Shown here one piece after another: positions 38,914-52,000 of a stretch of DNA of 64,000 bases (position 1 is its first letter; each line of letters opens with the position of its first letter). The stretch is from Mnemiopsis leidyi (Eukaryota > Ctenophora > Tentaculata > Lobata > Bolinopsidae), in NCBI GenBank assembly GCA_000226015.1, contig JH153354.1:177080-241079 (forward strand), written 5' to 3'. Under the pieces are notes generated by a model that saw nothing but the letters and a program-made list of their open reading frames with translations, searched no databases and was not told where the DNA came from. The translations under genes and the position numbers were made by a program.

Positions 38914-40808
38914 TGCCGTTATAACCGACTCTTAAGCAGCTCAAAGAACGTAATAGACGGATATAATCTCATGAGCATTAAATGACTGTTTCTCACTCAG
39001 CGGTCACCCAGTTCATCCTCATGGTACTCTTTGCATTGTTTTACTTTCAGCATTTCTCTCGGATTTTGTCTTTTAGTTGGTTCACTATTTTAGTAGGTTC
39101 ACCATTTTAGTTGGTTCACCATTTCAACATGATAGTTAAAGTTTGTACGATTGAGTTGTAATTGTTCGATTTTTGAGTTGTAAGATTTTTGCAGGGTTCT
39201 ATATGTTGATCCTTTTCGATATTTTGATTTTGATTCTATACACAACATTGCGTCATTGCTTTAAGCTTATTCAAGTTTATCAATTTGTCTTGAGACGAAA
39301 ACTAATTCTACTGCATTCAGCCTGTGCTGATCCTTGCATACTTATGATCTAACGATATTTTAAATTTCAAAATTCAAATTTAGTAATACATCATCATAAG
39401 TTCAAGACAAAGAGGCTCACTCATACGAGTATAGATGTAGGATAGATCCAACATTTTGTGGAAAGAACGAGAAATATGTAAATGGGCATTGAGCATGTAT
39501 GCAGTATGACCATTTTGGTCATACACGGGGCGGATGTCTTATCAAAGAAAAAGGAAATTTAACCATCAATAGTAAATCAGCAATAATAATATAAAATAAT
39601 ATAACAGACACTACATTTGTCAAATTTCAATAACTGTACTCAAACAATTTGGTATATTCGACAAGCCTATTAGGGTGGTGGCCAAAATGTTTGAACCCGA
39701 GATTATTCTCAATCGATTTTTCGTCCAATTTTAGCCCGGGTTTCAAAAAAGGGCGTTAAAATAGAAATTTTCAACTTTGGGCTAGGAAAAAAAGTTAAAT
39801 CAGTATTTTGACGTAAAATTTGACAAGGAATTCATATTTGATTATAGATTCGAATGGTAAAATTTGACGAAAAATCCGAATTTAAAGTTTAAAGCCAAAA
39901 AATATATCACGTGACCCCTAAGTGACCCCTTATTCTTGACCTAAAAGAAAAGTTAGACCAGCATTTAGACATGAAATTACAAGGAATCTAAAAAACCACG
40001 TGTCTTTTCTGCAGCTGGAGCACGCTTTGCGTTTTGCGACTGATACATAAGAAGCATATATATGAGAAGCTAAAGGGAAATGTGGAAAGGGTAAGACAAA
40101 ACATTTTAAGACGCAGAATACATGGCAGTCATCAAAAAGCACTTAGCACATGGCTAGTGGAGATCCAAGACATCACATGTCCACTCAAGCGGAACATGTA
40201 AAATTGAATAATCCAGAGCTCACTTTTGTTGCTTGTGGTGTGGTATCTCAACTAAATCAACAACCGCCACCAATCTGATCAGTCTCCATTGTGTACGACT
40301 GACATTGACGACGACCATATTGTGTATGCATGCAGCAGCACTCCACAGATTAGTGGCCAGCCGTAAATCACATTAATTCTACTGGCACTATACTAGGGTC
40401 ATCACACACATACTCATAGCACTGCCTCATTCAATCCATAGTGTTTCTAGCTCTAGTCCTACGGTTTGTGACGCGACGCAATGGTTAAGATTTGGAACTT
40501 GAACTATTTTTCGTGTCACTTTGTTCAGTAATTTGTCCCTCATTCAAAGCGAGGGTGGGGGAGGGTGCACCTGCCATTCAACTGCAGTGGTCTGACCAAC
40601 CGGTAGTTCATCTACCTTATCGGATAGTATCAGTATCATACGTATCAGTATAATACGTGGCGATAACTCGTGACAATAACACGTGACAATAACACGTGAC
40701 ATTTGTTACTTTTTGGTTGCTTTTTCAACGCGATTATTAATCTTTATTATTTATTTAATTGCCATACTGCTTGTTGATACTACTAGTAGGGAGCCTGTCC
40801 TGATCCCG
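38914..40808. other. Non-coding stretch with a decayed family B copy
   Basis: Family B remnant at 38914-38972 (AACCGACTCTTAAGCAGC, AGACGGATATAATCTCATG). TAGTTGGTTCACCATTT repeats near 39075-39125 and ACGTGACAATA three times at 40668-40700. No gene recognised. Confidence 0.5.
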
Positions 40809-40917
40809 ACCGATTACTATCCACATTGTTCCTTGATCTTTAACTGAACAACCAATTTCGACGGATTACTATCCTCATTGTTCCTTAATCTTTAACTGAA
40901 CAACTAATTTCGGAATT
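40809..40917 (+). repeat. 54-base tandem duplication
   Basis: CCGATTACTATCCACATTGT and GGATTACTATCCTCATTGTT open two adjacent copies that both end in TTTAACTGAACAAC and AATTTCG. A recent direct duplication. Confidence 0.75.
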
Positions 40918-42708
40918 ATTCATGAGCACCTAGTTTAAGTTAGTGTTATTTGAATACTGAAAAATATACAAAACTTTTTACATGTACATGCCATGCTGGA
41001 AAATGAGTCATCTAGCTAGGTCTTGACGTTTATACTTTAAGTTCTTACCTCCGGCTGGGATTTCTTGAACCTGCATTACTTTGAACCTGCTTTGATTGAA
41101 TTTGTTTGTAGACCCGTATCTTAGGACCTTATAATTTGAAGAGCTGAATAGCTTGACCCATCCTTATTTCATTGCTCATAGGCAAACTGTTTTTTTTCAA
41201 AATATTTGAAAGACAAAATCTGTCCAGCACTCCAGAGAGTCTGACTGTGCAGGGGGTTAAAGATATATATATTCTTATATTATATATATAAGTCGAAATC
41301 GCGCTAAAACAATGGATAATAAGCATTTACAGTAAAGGAAATCAGCATAAGGTCATTTTACCAATCCCAAATAATAGGAATTTCACGGGTTCAAATTTGG
41401 AATTTTGGCAACTTTCCCATTTCACAATTCACAACGTATTAACGTGAAAAATAAAGAAAAAGTAGTTAAGGCCTATCTCAATATGCTGTAAAATTTTCAT
41501 AATAATTGATGGAGAATTGATTGTACTACTAGGCCATCTAACTTGAATTTTTGCAGACGCAAATTAACTGTTTTGGTCCCTCTCAATTTGCTGGCAAAAA
41601 CTGGAAATGGTAGTGAACTTTAACATAGCCTAAGAGTAAGCCACAGAACTTAATGAGATGTAAAATACCTAACATTTTCACGTCTCTATCGCTTTCTGTT
41701 TGGACTCAAATTTGTTCTCAAAAAGGCGCGGACAGAGGTCGGGGGGTCGAATACACACTTCAAAAGTTGGCAACTTTTATTTCCTTTTTTTTAATGAAAG
41801 AGTCCGTAAGGGCGCTTTTCTGGGGTGGCCGTGGTTGCACTGGCACCAGCCTAATTTCTATAGTCGCGGAAAATTGCAATATGATTTAATTGAATACCGG
41901 CCGCCTGAATATTAAATAAAACAGTTGTAGTATTTAAAATATTGAATAAAGCTGCAGTGACCATAGTCCTCCCAGTTATGCAGTTATGCAGCTTAATCCT
42001 TAGACAAAGCGTACAACTACAAGCACCCACTTTATAACACTGACTTTACTTGGTCTCCATCTGAATGCCAAATCTTATATTATCATATATTTAGTAAAGA
42101 TGCTAATCCAGGTTCTTTTTTATGTCCATGTATTATTAAAGGCGAAAACGGACCAAAAAATCAAAAATAATTGAATTGAAGAGAAAGCGAAATTAGAATG
42201 CCACACGCCCCTTTGTTGATTGATAACCTGATGTCGTGGATCATATTCACAAATTTTAGCGAATGATCGACCGTTAAGAACCCATTTTGGTGCGGTGATT
42301 TGATTTTAATGGATTTTATTCCTACGACGTCGACTCACAGGGCGCTAATGAATTATTGACGCAAATGTTTTACAACGCCATGTACCTTTGCATGTTGGAA
42401 TTGGGATTTACGCGTTTACTTGGTCGCTGTATAGGGTTGGGTGACTATTACCCAGAAGTGTACAGTATTAGAAGCAAGTTGTGATGAGTGTACAAATAAT
42501 CATAATCGATCTTGGGATCTTACCACAGGTACTGATATTGAATATTGCAACGATATTGTTTGTTCTTCGTACTATATTCGCCTTTGCTTACATGCTGCAT
42601 CACCAACAAAGTCATCATAAACCGAATCTATTATCTTTGTCGTGGTTGTATTCTTGCAGCTCTGATAAACGGATAACCTACAATATTTTCATAAAACTTG
42701 GTCCGTAC
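40918..42708. other. Non-coding stretch
   Basis: No gene recognised. Includes a TA microsatellite near 41265-41292. A diverged family A-like piece is near 42218-42290 (TTGATAACCTGATGTCGTGG). Confidence 0.45.
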
Positions 42709-42835
42709 TATGTTTGGTCTATACTATGTTTGGTCTATACTATGTTTGGTCTATACTATGTTTGGTCTCTACCATGTTTGGGATCTACTGTGTGTGGTAT
42801 CTACAGCTGTGTGTGGTATCTACTGTGAACGACAC
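42709..42835 (+). repeat. 16-base tandem repeat (TATGTTTGGTCTATAC)
   Basis: Five to seven copies grading into TGTGTGGTATCTAC units. Related TGTGTGGTATCTAC copies recur near 43178-43205. Confidence 0.75.
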
Positions 42836-45440
42836 ATTTTTGAATCATCGAGCTTTATATTCTAATTATTCAAAATTCGATTTGACCTCATAGTTTAAGT
42901 TTTCTCTGTCACTGTCAGTTTAATCATTCTTTTATTTTTTAGGTTTGTGTGTTGTATCATCATAATTTCGTGACTTGATTTCCCAACCTCAGCTATTTGT
43001 GGTGGTAATCTACTTTCTTGACAATGTGTGATCATGTTTTTTATAAGTTTTTTATTTATTTAATTTAATTTTTTTTTATTTAATTTAATTTATTTTTTAT
43101 TTAATCTAATTTGACTTCTAAATTAGATTTAATTTAATTATTTTTAAATCTTGCAAATCTTGTAAATCTTGTACTGTGTGTGGTATCTACTGTGTGTGGT
43201 ATCTATTGTTTTTTATAACGATCAGGCTATGACCAAAGACCTTTGAAGTTGAATTTCCCCATGGGCAATAGTCAAAAAAATTTTACTGACCAGAACCTAA
43301 ACCGTACGTTTTGCAGTGCCCGGTACGTGCAACGTTTTAAGCCAATGGTTGCAAAACCCTGAAATTTAGGCCAAATTGCCTAAATGTCAAACGTCTCGAC
43401 CAAGCATGGTGTGTACTGTGTAGCCATCTTCGCAAGTTTAATAATGAACTGGAGTTGCTTTAACTGCATGAGTGCGTAAATACCTGGTTACTGTGAACAA
43501 CATAGTACGTTAAATGCAGGAGTAATCTCTAATGCAGCAGTAATCTCTAATAGCGGCAAGTAGTTATTAAGTCTCATTACGAAATTTGAAAGGTTACTTA
43601 TAATCATAACGACTCGTAGTCGTATCAATATTATATTTTCGAATGATTGTGCCGTTTTATTAATTATCCACATTTAAATTATCATTTAACTATAATATCT
43701 TGCAATCTTGCAGTCTTTGTAATATCTTGTAGCCCTAACATTAATTTAACTGCAACTTTTCTGCTTTTATCTCGTTCGATCTCCCGGCCCTTATGTGGTT
43801 GCTTGTATCTAAGTCGAACCATGATTATGTTTGATATATGCAGTAGAAACAAGCTTATTAGATATTCTATGTGTGTGGCGAAGAGTACATACTGATCTAC
43901 TTCACCTGATCTACTTCGCTAAATAATGAGATTTTACTCCCGTCGCTACGCCTCATGAGGGGCAAACTATTATTACATTACCTATTAGTATTTCATCATA
44001 AAACTTCACGATCAATATCATTCAAATACATATCATTGCATGCATATCAGCTTAAACTTTTAAGCACTATTAACTTAAAAGCATCTTTAGATATGATGAA
44101 ATGTTTAGATATGATGAAATTGACAGATCTGCAGCTATAAGAAGTTATTTATTAAGATCGTGTTATTGTATTTGTAGTTTGTACTTCACGAACGATGCAG
44201 CTGACGCGGTGTTGCCCCCACACATAATAATAATATCGCACTAGGCTTAACATAGGGTGCTTCTTGCAGTGCGACCACGAGACTGGAACACTTTAAGTAA
44301 AAGTTTAACTACTTACTTTTCTAAATTTGTCATTCAATTTTCTCGGTCACCTTTTTTATTTCAATTGTCTTCATAGTCTACAAAGTTGGTGGCGCGTAGA
44401 TGCCCTGATGCCGCAATTGTTTTTTGATTATAAATATAAGATCCTTTTTTAATAAATCCATTAATTTTAACTTCGTCCCTTGCTATTTTCAGTTTTACTC
44501 AGCCGATTACTTCAAGCTAAATTATGTCTTAAAACTCACGATATAATTGCAATGTAATAGCATTAGCACCAGCCGTTTACTGTAACTGTAAATGTAAGTG
44601 TAAGTGTAAATGTAAGTGTAAGTGTCATCGTAAATTACAATAGTTATCTTCAAGCAATGGCGAACTTAAGACTTTACCATTTGTCGAATTCGTCATTTTG
44701 CTATAATTGTCGCGGTTATAACATTCTACTCTTGCACCTTATTAAATCTGAACGTTATATGTCATAAGAATCGGTGGATATATATAATTTCGTCACGTTT
44801 TTTCAGTATTCTCCCGCTCCCTCGTGTCAGTATGCACAGCTGCACCACCAGTGTGTCCGGCCGACCAAAACAATTCCGGATGATATCCAATAATACTATT
44901 GTTTGTAGACTTTATAACACTCCTAATTGCATGGTTGCACCTAGCTCCCTTGCCAATTGTGACCGTAGAGAGAGCCACGCAGCGCCCGGTAACTAGCTCC
45001 CACGCGTTCATATACCGACACACAGAAATCTTGTAAAGGCTAAAGTTAAAAGTAACGTTATCTAAACGGATACGGTTAACTTCAAGCCATATTTGCGTTC
45101 TTTGTTCCAACACAGCGCACGCGTTTCTTTTTGTCTCCATAACATCTTTTTCACACTTTTAAGTGTTTGACTGCGCAAACCTTCTTGGACAAAATGTTAT
45201 CCGTCTTTGATTTTGAGTTGAACGCGTTCTGACGCTGAAAGATTTCGTTCAACGTTGAGCTGCGAGTTGTTATCTTATTACCAACGTAGACTGTTGCGGT
45301 TAAGCGTTTTACTTTTAGTTTTAGCTTTTAGCTCCGTCCACGACATACATATTGAAATTCTTGAAGTTGATGTATGGCAGTATCGCACGTTAAGCTGACA
45401 CTGAGAGCAGTGAGTCAGATAATAGATACCACTTTTTTAG
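42836..45440. other. Non-coding stretch upstream of the second GPCR locus
   Basis: Low-complexity TTTATTTAATTTAATT tract at 43045-43140; TGTAAGTGTAAG-type repeats at 44582-44632. A 115-codon minus-strand frame at 44793-45140 has no recognised domain and is left unannotated. Confidence 0.45.
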
Positions 45441-45547
45441 GTTGCGGTATTGATAACCTATTGTCGTGAACTTCAGCTTCACGCGCTATCACGCATTTCA
45501 GCGAATGAATTTCAAATAATTAATTCTAAACGCGCATCGCCCGTTAA
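45441..45547 (+). repeat. Dispersed repeat, family A (copy 4)
   Basis: Diverged copy: TATTGATAACCTATTGTCGT, CACGCGCTATCACGCATTTC and AAACGCGCATCGCCCGTT. Located 300 bases upstream of the GPCR start. Confidence 0.6.
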
Positions 45548-45844
45548 ATACCTGATACCACAGCGACAACAATCTTCTTTGATCAACTCAAACATTTTGC
45601 TGTCGATATTTGACACTCTAGTCTGAATGATATTTCGTCGTCGCCTAACAATAATATTGCAAATGGCTGGCGAGATTGTCACCTTTTTAAGATTATAACT
45701 AATGTTATTAAAAATTAGTACTTTGAGTTTCTTTTGGTTTAAGTTACACTGAGAGCGTCATTGTATTTGTATTCAAATAATCGTTACACTTACACCTAAA
45801 AGCGCTAACAAAATATTTCCTTGTAGATATAAAATAGCAAAGAG

Positions 45845-47539
45845 ATGAGTACAGCAATGAGCACTACCACTAGTTGGAGCTCTACCCCGACCCAACCCGA
45901 GCTGAGCAACGCAGGGGACACTGTTTGTGGGGTTATCTGCATCCTTATACTGACCCTAGGTCTGCTAGGTAACATCCCAGCCATCATACACTTCAGTCTC
46001 GATCTGACAAGCAAAATCTACCAAAACGAAAAGAAGCTCTGTTTCGACAGTCTCTTTGTCTGCATCTCCATTACGGACGCCCTAATCTGTGCAGGCATCT
46101 TCCCAATCATGTTGAGCTTCCTGGAGGGACGAGACGGGGTGTTTTTCAAGAACCCTGTCTTCTGCGAGGTGTGGGGAGTAACATGGACCGTCCTGCCCTA
46201 CTTGTCTGTCTTCCTGGTGGCGATGTTGAGCTTCACCCGAACCTACACCCTGGTCAGTCCTCTCAAGACTGTCCGGTGTAAGTACGTCCTGGGGTCAGTA
46301 GCAGCATACACGATCTTCCTGGTGATAAGAAGTAGTGTCCCCCTGGTAGCCTCCACCTACACGAACACTAGCTACACCTACTTCCCTGACTCTGTTCTCT
46401 GTCAGGAGGACGTGCCTACAGTAAACACTTACTGGCATCTCAAGATGATAAGTAACCAGGTCCAGCTGCTATTCCCTATCTTCCCCGTTAGCATCTCCGC
46501 CATCGTCTCCTTTGTGGTCCTGCACGCCAGGAAGCGCACCATGGACTGCAGTAGGAAAGTAGCCAAGATGCAGCGAGGAGCTACAGTAACGATACTCCTT
46601 GTTACGGTGCTGTATTGGCTCTGTAACGTTCCAGTGGTGGTTAACTACATGTACTTCCACGTTATGTTCAGAGGCGGACACACTTACACCCAGATGTACG
46701 GCACTGTCTTCATGCACTGGTACAGCTGGCCCGCCACCATCAGTCTCTCTGTAGGACTCAACTCTCTCCTCAACCCTGTTATCTATCTGACGAGGATGAA
46801 GCGGTTCAGGGAGTTCTTTATCAAGGGATACGAGAGGATAGCTGCTGCTGAACATATCAGCGTTACGGTGAGACAGAGCACTAACATGATAGTCCTTTCT
46901 CCAAATAACGAAACTTTTAGGTAAGTTACATTATAGAATGATAGTCCTTTCTCCAAATAACCAAACTTTTAGGTAAGTAACATTATAACATGATAGTACT
47001 TTCTCCAAATAACCAAACTTTTAGGTAAGTATCAAATCTCAATACATTACTCGAGCTCTGTGTCCTACTCCATGTTGGTTATGATACTGATAGTAAAATC
47101 GAGAATGATACTACTTCCTCGATAGTTGGCCGTGCGTCAAAGGGCACTATAAATGATATATCAAAAATTTATCACTGCTCAGTACTCAGTGCAATCTCAT
47201 TGGCCATGAGATGCTAGTAAACAGTGCTTTATAGCATCTGATTGGTTAAAATTTGCGACCCCTCCAAATATATCATTGCGATCGATTTTATATTCCATTA
47301 TAGCCATATGTCCGATGATATTATTCATAAATAGTGTCGCATATTCTGCAATAACAAAACGCGGTAATGCGTTTTCTAACATCATAATTCCCTCAGAAAA
47401 TTATCAGCCAGAAAGAGCGACTCAGATATAAAACATAAGCCTGAGCCCGACCAAACTGACACAGAGATTTGATGAAGCCCCCTACCTAGACCTACACGCC
47501 ATACAGCTGCACTTCTATTCTGACTCATCTCATCACTGA
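45845..47539 (+). CDS. Class A GPCR with a separate C-terminal exon
   Basis: Exon 1 (45845-46920) encodes seven transmembrane segments with standard class A marks: LGLLGN in TM1, SITDALICAG in TM2 (Asp), Cys before TM3 (NPVFCEVW), Arg in SFTRTY at the end of TM3, Cys in loop 2 (DSVLCQED), LYWLCNVP in TM6 and NPVIY in TM7. It ends in ETFR followed by TAA if read through, but that TAA is inside a consensus donor (TTTTAG then GTAAGT). Splicing to an acceptor at 47439 adds LSPTKLTQRFDEAPYLDLHA and 13 more residues to TGA at 47539, phase-consistent. No close relation to the array GPCRs. Ligand unknown; a peptide-type receptor is only a guess. Confidence 0.85.
46886..47030 (+). repeat. 52-base tandem repeat copying the GPCR exon end and donor
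   Basis: Nearly three copies of the last coding bases of exon 1 plus the splice donor: ATGATAGTCCTTTCTCCAAA ... ACTTTTAGGTAAGT, period 52. Each copy has an intact AG/GTAAGT donor, so three donors are available. Using the later ones would put the read-through TAA of the first copy into the message and give the shorter tail. Confidence 0.85.
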
Positions 47540-48950
47540 TCTCATGCTTCCTGTGTATACAGACTAGACATTAATCTAGATGACAAATGTATGGTAGTAC
47601 TTCTGACAAAAAGTTCATGAGGACCTGTGTTTTATAGGATCAAAGATGTGCAATTTCATTTCAATATATTCTGTTCTTAGTTCTAAGCTTAGCCCATTTT
47701 GGGGTCGTTCAGAAATTGCTATATCACGTATCCAAAATTTTTGCATTTTTACCCCTTCCCTTTCAAGTGCGAAATCAAAGCCCGTACCTTTTAAATGGAC
47801 TTGGAAATTAAATTTTCATGACAGAAAGCAGTAAAGGTAACATAAAATTATCCTTACAGCTGTCAGATTGACAGAGAAAATTAGCTAAATAAGGACTAAA
47901 TACGTAACCATTTTAAACCCCCACCTCCTCCTAAGTCCCAGCTAATTATGCTATACGTGAACAACCCCTGAGTGGGAATGTATAAGAGTGGTTATGTTAA
48001 TCCATGTTGTTATCGCTGTAATTTGTTGAAAGTACTGATTTGTAACGTTCAATGTTCATGCTAGGAAAATAAAAAAGTTCTCTGTTTCATTTTTCAATTC
48101 AATATACTACAAATACATGAGCCACCATACAAAACTGGCAAGTTGGAAGTTAATTGTCGGATAACTACCTTTCTGAATAATTCGGTAGGAGTGGACATAT
48201 ACGCATTGATCATTATTCATAACCCAAAGTGCCTGACTATAAATTGCTGGTATTTCTAAGTAATCACATCGAGTTTAATAAGATCTTGTAGACAAGTTCA
48301 CTAAAATCCTGAAGCATATATATCTTCATGCTTTTAGGGTAAATTAGATTCTAAGAATGCTTTACAACGAAATTATCAGAGGCAAAACTTATTAAGAAGT
48401 AAAATAAATCTATATTCTATTATATTCTATTCAGAGGACACCACCTGTCTTACATTATCGTGTATTAATGTAATACAAAAATAAATAAATTAAGTTAACT
48501 CAACGTTAAAAAACCTGATATAGATAATCCACCTGTTTGAACATGCTATCTTATTCTTATAATCACAAATATTATAATACGAGTATGATAATTTGAAAGT
48601 AAAAGCTGATTCTAAATAAAAAACAACTGAACACACTGTAACAAATAATCCAATCTAAAATTTACATTCTTCGGTTTTATGTATTTCACATTCTTACACA
48701 TAATCAAAACATTTTTAGATAGGGACTGCCTAAGAACTAAACCAATAATAATATTCCTAAAAACGTAGATTAAAACACCCATCAACGTCCTCAATGAACA
48801 GGTATTGCAACTTGTGTAAATGTCCTGGTTCACTTTTATGATGAATTTATGATTATAATTCAAAGGTATACGCTGTAGAGTCTTTGAATCTAGATCTGAG
48901 TCTGTTTTTTTGTAAGTCAGAAGTATGAGCCGGAAGGTTCTCCGAATCTC
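47540..48950. other. Non-coding between GPCR and spectraplakin 3' ends
   Basis: The two genes converge here. AATAAA at 48068 (plus strand) is a distant candidate signal for the GPCR. No clear minus-strand AATAAA was found close to the spectraplakin stop. Confidence 0.5.
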
Positions 48951-49025
48951 TCAGAAAGTTTCATCATCGTCATCAGTCACAACTATTCTCGGTTTGGCAG
49001 GAGTACTACTAGACCGTTTGGAACC
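48951..49025 (-). CDS. Last coding exon of the spectraplakin
   Basis: Acceptor AAATTTGCAG, then GSKRSSSTPAKPRIVVTDDD and DETF before TGA. Phase 0 entry from the SxIP exon. The acidic, phenylalanine-ending tip is reminiscent of, but not the same as, the EEY/F ends that bind CAP-Gly domains. Confidence 0.8.
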   Translation of the reverse strand, partial: GSKRSSSTPAKPRIVVTDDDDETF

Positions 49026-52000
49026 CTGCAAATTTAATTGAGTCAGATATTTGAATGTTAGGTTCCACGCGAACAAAACAGTTTTTTGTTGTAACTGCAA
49101 TAAGATTAAGATTACAGAGACAATGAGACATTTGTATTTTGTGAGACGCTACATAGCATTTGCTTGGAAGAAATTTAAATTGCTCTGGTTACGCCAATTT
49201 TGTTGGGTAAACCAAACAATAAACATGGATGCAATATGTGATGCTAGTTTTGTTGGGTAAACTTAACATGAATACAATATGTGATGCTAGTTTTGTTGGG
49301 TAAACTTAACATGAATACAATATGTGATGCTAGTTTTGTTGGGTAAACTTAACATGGATACAATATGTGATGCTAGTTTTGTTGAGTAAACTTAACATGG
49401 ATGCAATATGTGATGCTAGTTTAGACTTAGTTGGGTAAACTTAACATGGATGCAATATGTGATGCTAGTTTTGTTGGGTAAACTTAACATGAATACAATG
49501 AAACCGAACTTTTAAGTACGAAAACAAAACTAATGTCTTACCCGGAGACTTGCAGATCTGGAGAAAGCAGTTCGGGAAGGTGTGATGTCACCACTAGGGG
49601 ACCGACCAAGAGAACCCGACCTAGACTTAGGTACAGGGATCCCTGACGGTCTAGTAGGTGTTGGAATACCTGACCTAGGGATAACTTGTCAGTGTTGGGG
49701 AAAAGATAGTATGTCTTAGTTACTCTTTTCAAGTTGTCAATTCTTTACTCTATTTCTATTAGATAAGGACGAAAAACAAAACGTAGAAAGGAGAAGAGAT
49801 TGAATAGCTAACCTTCGTTTTTGGATGTCAGAGTCACTTTCACTTTTCTTGATGCCCTTAGCGGGACTGAATGTAGAGAATCTGTCTGATAGAACTTTGG
49901 TGCCAGACCCGCCTGAGGGGTGTCGGACTCTACCTTTGGGAGCTACTGGCTCTGGTTCTCCCACGTTGTAACTCTTACTGCGTCTCAAGGGTCTGCAATA
50001 GGACGCTTTTAATTTGATAGACAAGTTTTGTCAAACTCAGCCATTAAATAAATCATGGGCTGGTGGTGTAGTGGTTTCCTTCTCGGCTCCCACGCAGGAG
50101 GTCGGGGGTTCAAATCCCATATCCGCCAGTCCTAGAGAAGTGAGCTAAGGGCATTTGCCTATGCAAACTTCTTCGGTCGACTCAGCCGAATGATCGGGAA
50201 ACCGTGATTGAGGGTTAAATGAGAAGCTGCCCATTGCAGCGAAGTCTCGGGCGATAAAAGTATGGTACACACTACCTTAACCGTCACTGGCGTGTATGTA
50301 TAATTGTACATTCGGCCTCCTGTAATTGGCCGTTACACTTGTGTAACATGTGGCTGTTGGAGTGTCCGAATAAAAATAAGTATGAGATAAAAAAAGTGAC
50401 TCAGCTACTAAACAAATCATGTGACTCAGCCACTAAACAAATCAAGTGACTCAGCTACTAAACAAATCAAGTGACTCAGCCACTAAACAAATCATGTGAC
50501 TCAGCCACTAAACAAATCAAGTGACTCAGCCACTAAACAATCAAGTGACTCAGCTACTAAACAAATCAAGTAACTCGGCTACTAAACAAATCAAGTTACT
50601 CAGCCACTAAACAAATCATGTGACTAAGCTACTAAACAAATCATGTGACTAAGCTACTTAACAAATCAAGTGACTCAGCCACTTCTCACATTTGCTTTTC
50701 TGGAGTGAGTCCAGAAGTGCTCCGCGTCAGGGACCGTGAAGAAAGTGAAGATGTGGAAGTAGAAGCAGCTGATCTAGCTCTACCGGTCTTGTTTCCTCCG
50801 TTCTTCCCGGAGTTGGTAACCGGTGTAAACATCTTCCGTTGCGAAGTATTTAACGGGGTTCTCGTTGTCGTTTTTCCGGACATGGAGCTCCTCTGATTCC
50901 TTGTCTGTGATTTAATTGGAGTGAGAACATGACCAGGTCACAAGTCTTCCACCAATATCACAAAATTAAGTACATTTTTTAACCAAAAGCCCAGCTACCA
51001 GCAATTATTTAGAAGTTCTTCAAGTAGAAAATTCTTTCAGTGGAGAAACTCAAAGTGGATGAAAAAACATCTGATAGGATTAGCTCCCTCACCGCGTGTC
51101 TGTGTGTTCCTTTAGCATGAGCAAAGTCAGTCTCTGTCTCTGTCTCTACCACAGACTCCACAGTTCCAGAGCAGCTCTGTGTCTTTGTCGTGCTCTTGGT
51201 GCTGCCTGTGTATCCTACCACAGTCCTGTTTCTTGTCAAGTTGGCGCTCATCAGACCTAATGTTTGTTTCGTAGATGGAGGTTTTGAATTTGAATTGTTT
51301 TCAGATTTTACTTCAGCTTGATTTTAACTTAAAATTAGGATAGCATTGCTTCATAAAATAATAACTGATTTCAGAGAAAACAGGTATAATAACAAGTAAA
51401 ACCTCTTACCTAGCGCTTCACCAGGTTTAGGCAAGTTAGCCAGGATACTCTCTATATTGCCTTTGCCAGTGACCCTGCACGGATCATGCTGGTTTAGGAA
51501 ACTCTCCATTGTCTCCCAACCTCCTCCCACCCGGACAACAATGTTTGTCCGGAGTATCCGGACCAGGTGTTTCTTCTGCATCTCTCCGAACTTGTACTTA
51601 CCAGCACTGACCATCTCACACTTGAATTTGTTCTCGCAGCAGCAGGACGCCACCACATTCTGTACTTCCAGGTCCACCTGAGTTGTAGGTAAGGGTAGGT
51701 AAGTCAGGGTAGGTAAGTCAGGGTAGGTAAGTCAGGGTAGGTAAGTCAGGGTAGGTAAGTCAGGGTAGGTAAGTCAGGGTAGGTAAGTCAGGGTAGGTAA
51801 GTCAGGGTAGGTAAGTCAGGGTAGGTAAGTCAGGGTAGGTAAGTCAGGGTAGGTAAGTCAGGGTAGGTAAGTCAGGGTAGGTAAGTCAGGGTAGGTAAGT
51901 CAGGGTAAGTAAGTCAGAGTGCTAAAACGGTTGCATTTGCAATAAAGATTGTTGAGGTGGTGATAATTGTTAAATGATAATTTATCTCGACATACCCAAC

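Noticed and set aside
44793-45140. 115-codon minus-strand frame
   Set aside because: No recognised domain or splice support. It was kept out although its composition is not clearly random.
50057-50130. tRNA gene
   Set aside because: A and B boxes are present but the sequence cannot be folded into a proper cloverleaf by eye and continues into a shared SINE body seen at 5290, 7930 and 12500.
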